The notes under the pieces: generated by a model
What the model saw: only the letters and a program-made list of their open reading frames with translations
What the model was told of the DNA's origin: nothing
The model's database searches: none
Position numbers and translations under genes: made by a program
Shown here: positions 6,675-10,963 of the stretch, one piece after another
Layout: every line of letters starts with the position of its first letter
How positions within the stretch are numbered: the first letter of the stretch is position 1
NCBI GenBank assembly: GCA_900771365.1
Contig: CAAGNU010000012.1
Location: 1 to 10,963, forward strand
Length of the DNA stretch: 10,963 nucleotides
DNA from: Bacteroidales bacterium
Lineage (GTDB): Bacteria > Bacteroidota > Bacteroidia > Bacteroidales > P3
Reading direction: 5' to 3'

Positions 6675-8807
6675 ATGAAAATTTACCAGACATCCGACAT
6701 TCGCAACATCGCCCTCGTAGGCGGTGCTAAATCGGGTAAGACCACCATGGCCGAAGCTATGGCCTTCTGTGGCGGCGTCATCAGCCGTCGTGGCTCCGTA
6801 GAAGACAAGAACACCATCTCCGACTACCGCGACATCGAGATCGACCGCCGCAACTCTGTCAACACCTCTTTGCTCTACACCGAATTTGGTGGCAAGAAGG
6901 TCAATATCTTAGACGTTCCCGGTTTCGCCGATTTCCAGGGCGAGCTCGTAGCTGCTTTCAATGTTGTTGAGGCCGCCGTCGTCGTTGTTAATGCACAGTC
7001 TGGTATCGAGGTCGGCACCGAGATTGCATATCGCTACAGCAACAAGATTAACGTCCCCATGATCTACGTTGTCAACCACCTCGACGCAGAAAAAGCCAAC
7101 TTTGATGACGCTGTCAATCAGCTCAAAGAATACTTCGGCGCCAAGTGCACCGTCCTCCAGTTCCCCGTCAACCAGGGCCTCGGCTTCAACCAGGTCGTTG
7201 ATATCGTCCTCAACAAGCTCCTCACCTTCAAGGACGGCAAGTGCGAGATGAGCGACGTTCCCGCAGAGTTCGCCGACAAGGCCGAAGAGATGCGCATGGC
7301 TCTCGTCGAAGAAGCTGCCGCAGCTGATGACGCCCTCATGGAGAAATATTTCGAAGAAGGTGACCTCAACCACGAGGACCTCACCAAGGCCCTGAAGCTC
7401 GCTATCGACAAGCGCGACCTTTTCCCCATCCTCTGCACCTCTGCTAAGGAGAACATGGGTGTCGCTCGCCTTCTCGAATTTGTGTGCGACAATGTCGCCG
7501 CTCCCAGCGAGACCGTTAACGTCAAGAAGACCCAGGCCGGTAAGGAACTCAAGTGCAACAGCGCTAACCCCACGGTCGCTTTCGCTTTCAAATCCGACAA
7601 AGATAAGAGTATTGGTGAAATCTCCTACCTCCGCATCTATGATGGCGAACTCGCCGAGGCACAGGATGTTATCAACAGCTGCAACCAGTCCAAGGAGCGT
7701 CTCAGCCAGATCCTCGTCTGCGCAGGTAAGAACCGCCAGCGTGTTGAGAAGGCTTGCGCTGGTGATATCGTCGCTACCATCAAGCTCAAGGATGTGAAGA
7801 TCAACCACACCCTCACCACTCCTAAGAACACCGATGACCAGGTCGAGCCCATCGTTTTCCCCGTGCCTATCCACACTGTGGCCGTCAAGGCTGCCAACAG
7901 CAACGATGATGAGAAAGTTGGCGCCATCCTCAACGAGATGGTTGCTGCCGACCGTTCCCTCACCCTCGTCAACAGCCGCGAGCTCCGTCAGGTCATCCTC
8001 GGCTGCCAGGGCGAACTTCACCTCAACACCTTGAAGTGGTACTTCGCTAACGTCCACAAGCTCGAAGTCAACTTCACCGATCCTCGCGTTCCTTATCGTG
8101 AGACCATCACCAAGAGCGCTGAGGCTATGTATCGTCACAAGAAGCAGTCCGGCGGTAGCGGTCAGTTCGGTGAGGTCCACATGCTCATCGAGCCTTACTA
8201 CGAGGGTATGCCCAACCAAACCAAGTACCCCATCCGCGACACTCAGGTCTATCCTCTCGACTGGGGCGGACAGCTCGTCTTCAACAACTGTATCGTTGGC
8301 GGTAGCATCGACGCACGCTTCATGCCCGCTATCCTCAAGGGTATCATGGAGAAGATGGAGCAGGGTCCTCTCACTGGTTCCTACGCTCGCGACATCGTCG
8401 TCAACATCTACGATGGTAAGATGCACCCCGTGGACTCCAACGAGACCGCTTTCAAGATTGCTGGCCGTACCGCTTTCCGCGAGGCCTTCAAGAGCGCTTC
8501 TCCTAAGATCATGGAGCCTATCTACGACATCGCAGTTACCGTTCCTACCGACAGCATGGGCGGCGTTATGACCGACCTCCAGGGCCGTCGCGCTATTGTC
8601 ATGGGCATGGATGCCGAGGGTCAGTACACCACCCTCCGCGCCAAGGCTCCTATCGCAGAGATGAACCGCTACTGCACCGCCCTGAGCTCCCTCACCAGCG
8701 GCCGTGGCACCTTCAGCATGACATACGCTGAGTACCAGCAGGTTCCTACCGATGTCCAGCAGGCTCTGCTCAAGGCATACGAGGAAGAAGCCAAAGAAGA
8801 AGAATAG
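6675..8807 (+). CDS. fusA2: EF-G paralog (EF-G2 type) lacking the catalytic histidine
   Basis: Translation elongation factor G-like protein of 710 residues with all five EF-G domains: G domain (about 1-285), II (288-398), III (398-470), IV (470-600) and V (600-695), then an acidic tail ending EEEAKEEE. The P-loop GGAKSGKTT (16-24) is present, but G3 reads DVPGF (80-84) instead of DTPGH, so the GTP-hydrolysing histidine is Phe; G4 is NHLD (134-137) instead of NKxD. By ungapped alignment the switch I threonine of RGITI is Val62. Domain IV keeps its working parts: SGGSGQFGEV (492-501) and HPVDSNETAF with His584 at the tip. Bacteroides thetaiotaomicron EF-G2 (fusA2) is reported to support translocation without GTPase activity, and this gene fits that type. 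Codon use is strongly biased (CTC, GTC, AAC, AAG), suggesting high expression. A tetracycline-resistance-type ribosome protection protein is less likely given the altered G motifs. Confidence 0.85.
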   Translation: MKIYQTSDIRNIALVGGAKSGKTTMAEAMAFCGGVISRRGSVEDKNTISDYRDIEIDRRNSVNTSLLYTEFGGKKVNILDVPGFADFQGELVAAFNVVEAAVVVVNAQSGIEVGTEIAYRYSNKINVPMIYVVNHLDAEKANFDDAVNQLKEYFGAKCTVLQFPVNQGLGFNQVVDIVLNKLLTFKDGKCEMSDVPAEFADKAEEMRMALVEEAAAADDALMEKYFEEGDLNHEDLTKALKLAIDKRDLFPILCTSAKENMGVARLLEFVCDNVAAPSETVNVKKTQAGKELKCNSANPTVAFAFKSDKDKSIGEISYLRIYDGELAEAQDVINSCNQSKERLSQILVCAGKNRQRVEKACAGDIVATIKLKDVKINHTLTTPKNTDDQVEPIVFPVPIHTVAVKAANSNDDEKVGAILNEMVAADRSLTLVNSRELRQVILGCQGELHLNTLKWYFANVHKLEVNFTDPRVPYRETITKSAEAMYRHKKQSGGSGQFGEVHMLIEPYYEGMPNQTKYPIRDTQVYPLDWGGQLVFNNCIVGGSIDARFMPAILKGIMEKMEQGPLTGSYARDIVVNIYDGKMHPVDSNETAFKIAGRTAFREAFKSASPKIMEPIYDIAVTVPTDSMGGVMTDLQGRRAIVMGMDAEGQYTTLRAKAPIAEMNRYCTALSSLTSGRGTFSMTYAEYQQVPTDVQQALLKAYEEEAKEEE

Positions 8808-8820
8808 TCTTCAATCCCAA

Positions 8821-8848
8821 CGGCAGCCCTGCCCCGTGCAGGTTGCCG
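8821..8848 (+). promoter_or_regulatory. Hairpin directly after the EF-G paralog
   Basis: CGGCA (8821-8825) pairs with TGCCG (8844-8848) and, inside, CCTGC (8828-8832) pairs with GCAGG (8838-8842) around the loop CCCGT. It begins 14 bases after the stop codon and is followed ten bases later by the intrinsic terminator. It may protect the 3' end or assist termination. Confidence 0.5.
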
Positions 8849-8857
8849 ATACCAATC

Positions 8858-8896
8858 AAGATGCAGGCTCCCACTCCGGGGTCTGCATCTTTTTTC
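8858..8896 (+). terminator. Strong intrinsic terminator of the EF-G paralog
   Basis: AAGATGCAG (8858-8866) pairs perfectly with CTGCATCTT (8883-8891); the stem continues inward with GCTCC against GGGGT, including two G-T pairs, to the loop CACTCC (8872-8877). A run of six T follows at 8890-8895. This is a textbook rho-independent terminator about 50 bases after the stop. Confidence 0.88.
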
Positions 8897-9140
8897 CCTT
8901 CGATGACGTATGCTTAACTCTGCCATATCTTCGCCATGGCTCCGCACTGATGGGCGGACAGCCCGCAGCTTTCCGAGGAGGCTCGCCCGTCTGTCAAGCA
9001 CAACCTCGGCATGACTGTGGCTGTCGAGCTCATTCGATTCATTCGACTGCCCGCAATCTATCAACATTGGGTATTGCGCTATGCGAAGATCAATAGGGTG
9101 GGGGCGCGATAAAAAAATTTGTTAATCTCTAAAAATTCCA

Positions 9141-9310
9141 GAGAATTAATGATAATAAGATTTTTTTTACACGAATTTCCATAAAGTATTCACGAATTTT
9201 TCCATAAATAATTTGTTGTGCAATAATAATTTATGATAAAATTTATGGACAATTCATGATAATTTATGTTTATCAGAATATTGAATTAGCGCGAATAATT
9301 AGGTGTTCCC
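9141..9310. repeat. Dispersed intergenic repeat, right inverted copy
   Basis: Inverted counterpart of 4534-4748. The block 9254-9301 is 45/48 identical to the complement of 4544-4591, and 9141-9200 matches the complement of 4693-4748. The central part differs: AT-rich sequence around ATAAATTTTATCATAAATT (on the minus strand) replaces the duplicated 56-base GC-richer units, leaving only a partial ATCATAAATTATTA match. It lies immediately upstream of the exported-protein promoter. Confidence 0.8.
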
Positions 9311-9311
9311 A

Positions 9312-9343
9312 TTTGTGTGATTTATAAAAAAAGCGTATCTTTG
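9312..9343 (+). promoter_or_regulatory. Consensus promoter of the exported-protein gene
   Basis: TTTG (9312-9315), a 20-base gap, then TATCTTTG (9336-9343). This is the full Bacteroidetes -33/-7 pattern with ideal spacing. Transcription would begin near 9349, excluding the in-frame GTG at 9317 and pointing to ATG 9386, with a leader of about 37 bases. Confidence 0.7.
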
Positions 9344-9385
9344 CATTTTCAAACATATCGAGAAACAAATAGAAACATATTGACA

Positions 9386-10006
9386 ATGAAAAGGTTTGCT
9401 TTTATCCTGCTTGCCATGGCTCTCTCTATGGGTTGTCTCCGTGCCCAAAAGTCATACGAGATAACCGAACAAGGCTACATGAAGCCCGTGAATGACAGCG
9501 TGGTGGCCGTCAAGTCCGTGGCGGGCTGTAACTTCGGCGATGATAAGTCGGCCGTGTTCACCAAGCTCACAGTCCGTTTTGGCAAGCGTCCCTACGAGAA
9601 TACCAACAACGTCCTCGGCTTCGACGGTGTGGAAATTGGCGGCAGGAAGTACGACTATGTCGAGTTCTTCTTCAAGTACAACAGCATGAGCGGCAGGTCC
9701 GAGCTCGTCTCGGCGCAGTTCCAGAAACGTTTCTTCACCTTCGAGGAGGAGGCCGCCAAGGCCTGGTACGGCAATGTGGTGAGCCAGTACGCTCGCAAAT
9801 ACACCAACCTCCATTCCAGCGAGGATCAGGGCGACTTTATGGCCAGCACCTGCGGAGCTACCTATACTGCCTCCACGGGCGAGGCTCGCTTCCCCATCAT
9901 CATCACCTGCGAAAAGACCGTCAGCCGTGGTGGCGAGATGTACTATTTCGTGCTGGTCAACTACTTCATGGAGACTCGCAACAACATGTACGACGATGAT
10001 ATTTGA
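9386..10006 (+). CDS. Exported protein of unknown function
   Basis: A 206-residue protein starting MKRFAFILLAMALSMGCLRAQ, a signal peptide whose likely signal peptidase I site is after the Ala-Gln region usual in Bacteroidetes; a Cys at position 17 (SMGC) is a poor lipobox, so a lipoprotein is less likely. The mature part is soluble and mixed alpha/beta in appearance, with aromatic-rich strands such as YDYVEFFFKY and MYYFVLVNYF, and it ends in acidic YDDDI. I do not recognise a domain. ATG 9386 is chosen over GTG 9317 because the promoter box (9336-9343) lies between them. It stands alone behind its own promoter. Periplasmic or outer-membrane-associated location is inference. Confidence 0.75.
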   Translation: MKRFAFILLAMALSMGCLRAQKSYEITEQGYMKPVNDSVVAVKSVAGCNFGDDKSAVFTKLTVRFGKRPYENTNNVLGFDGVEIGGRKYDYVEFFFKYNSMSGRSELVSAQFQKRFFTFEEEAAKAWYGNVVSQYARKYTNLHSSEDQGDFMASTCGATYTASTGEARFPIIITCEKTVSRGGEMYYFVLVNYFMETRNNMYDDDI

Positions 10007-10066
10007 TTAGTCTGAACGGCTGATGCATAACGACAGTGTTCGTGAAATTGCTGAAAACGCTAATTT

Positions 10067-10097
10067 TTCAAATTTCCCAACCTTCAAATCTCCCAAT
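10067..10097. repeat. Short tandem repeat before the small gene
   Basis: TTCAAATTTCCCAAC (10067-10081) and TTCAAATCTCCCAAT (10083-10097) repeat with a 16-base period and 13 of 15 matches. The second copy ends two bases before the start codon of the small gene, where a translation signal might be expected; no Shine-Dalgarno sequence is visible. Confidence 0.55.
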
Positions 10098-10099
10098 CT

Positions 10100-10354
10100 A
10101 TGGCCTACAAAATCTACTTGCCCATATCCACAGAACGTGCCGAAGGCTCCGAAAAAGAGACCTACGTCCTCGGAGCCTATAGCACCCTCGAAGGCGCCCA
10201 ACACAAGCTCCAGTCCGCCATCATCGAAGACCTCGAATGCAACAAAGACCGTGGTCCCTTCACTCGCCAAGAAGAAGCCGAAGACATCTGCTTCCTCGAC
10301 GCCCACCAAGCCGAATACCACTACACCATCCTCGAACGCACCCTGGATGAATAG
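10100..10354 (+). CDS. Small cytoplasmic protein of unknown function
   Basis: An 84-residue acidic protein beginning MAYKIYLPIST and ending YTILERTLDE, with no signal peptide or membrane segment. The pattern YVLGAYSTLEGAQHKLQSAI followed by a C-terminal beta strand with Glu is reminiscent of small proteins that respond to or modify residues, but no family can be named. It starts 94 bases after the exported-protein gene on the same strand with no terminator between, so cotranscription is possible. An overlapping 128-codon frame (10023-10409) has a Ser/Thr/Pro/Lys low-complexity translation and looks like its shadow. Confidence 0.6.
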   Translation: MAYKIYLPISTERAEGSEKETYVLGAYSTLEGAQHKLQSAIIEDLECNKDRGPFTRQEEAEDICFLDAHQAEYHYTILERTLDE

Positions 10355-10410
10355 GGGAAAGTTGATGCGTGAGAAAACGATAAAAATGACTGCAAATCCG
10401 AAAAAATGAT

Positions 10411-10680
10411 TATATTTGCAGAGAATAAATAAAATAGTAACTAATAATAAAATATTGAACAAGAAATAGATAAAAAAATAATATAAGAAAAAAGACATTA
10501 ATAAAATAGCGATTCGTTGCTATTCTTGAACCCCAAATTTCCACTTTTTGCCCCTTTGAGGGGCATTACCTCAAGAATAGGTTACGATACGCCGTATGCT
10601 ACGGCGTGGAATAACTTGTCGGAGGTAAAGGGCGTGGAAACCCTGGGTTCAGACAAAAGGTTAATTCCACGTCTTTTTTA
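10411..10680 (+). ncRNA. Candidate structured RNA with own promoter and terminator
   Basis: TATATTTG at 10411-10418 matches the -7 consensus; the transcript would start near 10424, run through an A-rich leader of about 80 bases and then fold. Stems: AATAGCGA/TTGCTATT with a TTCG tetraloop (10505-10512/10517-10524, one G-T pair); CTATTCTTGA/TCAAGAATAG (10520-10529/10571-10580) enclosing TGCCCCT/AGGGGCA (10549-10555/10559-10565); ACGCCGT/ACGGCGT (10589-10595/10601-10607); CGTGGAAT/ATTCCACG (10605-10612/10664-10671), enclosing TTGTC/GACAA and AGGG/CCCT, followed by six T. ACCC (10530-10533) can also pair with GGGT (10645-10648), a possible pseudoknot. The first two stems exclude each other. The protein frame over it (10517-10705) has no known domain. 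I could not identify the RNA family; a Bacteroidales small RNA, 6S-like RNA or riboswitch-like leader remain open. Confidence 0.6.
10605..10679 (+). terminator. Terminator of the candidate RNA
   Basis: CGTGGAATAAC (10605-10615) pairs with GTTAATTCCACG (10660-10671) with a single bulged A, followed by TC and six T (10674-10679). The loop is long and itself folded (TTGTC/GACAA, AGGG/CCCT), so this is an elaborate rather than minimal terminator; the closing stem overlaps the preceding ACGCCGT hairpin by three bases. Confidence 0.55.
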
Positions 10681-10756
10681 TATTCAATACTTCGGAACTT
10701 TTTAGTTCAACAATTTGATTATTAATATTTTAATTAAACATTTTTAACTTTAAAAA

Positions 10757-10788
10757 TTTGGTCAAGTGGCTGAAAATGTGTATCTTTG
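10757..10788 (+). promoter_or_regulatory. Consensus promoter of the transposase gene
   Basis: TTTG (10757-10760), a 20-base gap and TATCTTTG (10781-10788) form a complete Bacteroidetes promoter. The ATG at 10792 is only three bases after the -7 box, so the transcript would start at about the start codon. Confidence 0.65.
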
Positions 10789-10791
10789 CAA

Positions 10792-10963
10792 ATGATTTCA
10801 ACTAAACACAAAGACGCATCATTTTCAAGCCCTCTTAACCATTATCAGTATGCCTGCAGAAGGGCATTGTCGGCCATTCCCGGCATCAAAAAGGCATTTG
10901 TCAACTTTTTAATAGAAACGCTGATGCTATTCGTTTTATTGCCCCGAAAAGCAAATTTTTCTC
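10792..10963 (+). CDS. Probable insertion-sequence transposase, N-terminal part
   Basis: Open from ATG 10792 to the window edge (57 codons, no stop): it begins MISTKHKDASFSSPLNHYQY and continues to LMLFVLLPRKANFS. A basic start followed by a hydrophobic helix and then a (P/G)(R/K)xNF motif is typical of the N-terminus of IS4-like transposases in Bacteroidetes, so I infer a transposase; the catalytic DDE part lies beyond the window. The start is set by being the only ATG before residue 48 and by its position just behind a consensus promoter. No terminal inverted repeat can be fixed without the other end of the element. Confidence 0.5.
   Translation, partial: MISTKHKDASFSSPLNHYQYACRRALSAIPGIKKAFVNFLIETLMLFVLLPRKANFS

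Larger units (their letters stand above)
8808..9385. other. Spacer after the EF-G paralog
   Basis: Apart from two hairpins (8821-8896) and the dispersed repeat (9141-9310), bases 8900-9110 are GC-richer and without recognised content. Frames there on either strand (a 114-codon plus frame and a 132-codon minus frame) have compositions without recognisable domains and overlap the terminator or the EF-G gene, so no gene is called. The promoter for the exported protein lies at 9312-9343. Confidence 0.6.
10355..10791. other. Spacer holding a probable RNA gene
   Basis: No protein gene is supported. The stretch holds a promoter box (10411-10418), an A-rich leader, a strongly structured segment with a terminator (10505-10680), then AT-rich sequence with a small GAACT-TTTT-AGTTC hairpin (10695-10708) and the promoter of the transposase (10757-10788). 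Confidence 0.6.

Noticed and set aside
6909..8426. Minus-strand open frame of 505 codons inside the EF-G paralog
   Set aside because: It lies fully antisense to a well-conserved gene, and its Val/Leu/Asp/Glu-rich translation follows from that gene's strong codon bias (few TTA, CTA and TCA codons). No domain is visible.
8940..9000. Possible inverted repeat GGGCGGACAG / CCCGTCTGTC
   Set aside because: The two are not antiparallel complements, so they do not form a stem.
8669..9067. Minus-strand 132-codon frame
   Set aside because: Overlaps the end of the EF-G paralog and its terminator; composition is not protein-like and no promoter box precedes it.
10023..10409. 128-codon frame overlapping the 84-residue gene
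   Set aside because: Translation is Ser/Thr/Pro/Lys low-complexity, typical of a shifted frame; the 84-residue frame has a balanced protein-like composition.
10640..10660. Group I intron core (GTTCAGAC resembling the R element)
   Set aside because: The rest of the core (P, Q and S elements and paired exons) could not be found, and a terminator follows at once.
10517..10705. 62-codon frame over the structured RNA
   Set aside because: It starts inside one RNA stem and runs across the terminator, and the bases are better explained by pairing. No protein family was recognised.
1..10963. tRNA, rRNA or SRP RNA genes
   Set aside because: No T-loop with matching acceptor stem, no rRNA-like stretch and no SRP GGAA-loop motif was seen on either strand.

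Overview
The window looks like a Bacteroidales chromosome segment, most probably Prevotella or a close relative. The evidence is repeated Bacteroidetes-type promoter boxes (TAnnTTTG, sometimes with TTTG about 20 bases upstream), the absence of Shine-Dalgarno sequences before the genes, a type IX secretion (T9SS) C-terminal sorting domain, and a divergent EF-G paralog of the kind known from Bacteroides. Compact GC-richer genes are separated by long AT-rich spacers full of short dispersed repeats.

Layout. Bases 1-1199 hold no convincing complete gene; they contain a possible upstream gene end, a folded segment (45-116), a 61-base tandem repeat, an orphan promoter, and ATTGAGAATT and TCACAG-type repeats. 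Bases 1200-4448 (+) encode a large secreted M14 zinc carboxypeptidase with adhesin-like domains and a T9SS tail. Bases 4449-4850 are a repeat-rich spacer with a probable terminator for the minus-strand gene. Bases 4851-6359 (-) encode a MOP-superfamily polysaccharide flippase. Bases 6360-6674 carry divergent promoters for the flippase and for the next gene, plus a strong 5' leader hairpin. Bases 6675-8807 (+) encode an EF-G-like protein (EF-G2/FusA2 type) in which the catalytic histidine position is Phe; it is followed by tandem hairpins and a strong intrinsic terminator. Bases 8808-9385 hold a second, inverted copy of the dispersed repeat at 4534-4748. Bases 9386-10006 (+) encode an exported protein of unknown function and 10100-10354 (+) a small cytoplasmic protein of unknown function. 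Bases 10411-10680 look like an independent structured RNA with its own promoter box, several perfect stems and a terminator. From 10792 to the end is the start of a probable insertion-sequence transposase that runs out of the window.

The genes do not form one operon. Strand changes, separate promoter boxes and terminators suggest mostly independent transcription units. The least explained parts are the structured RNA at 10411-10680, the leader hairpin of the EF-G paralog, and the inverted pair of dispersed repeats around the flippase and EF-G block.
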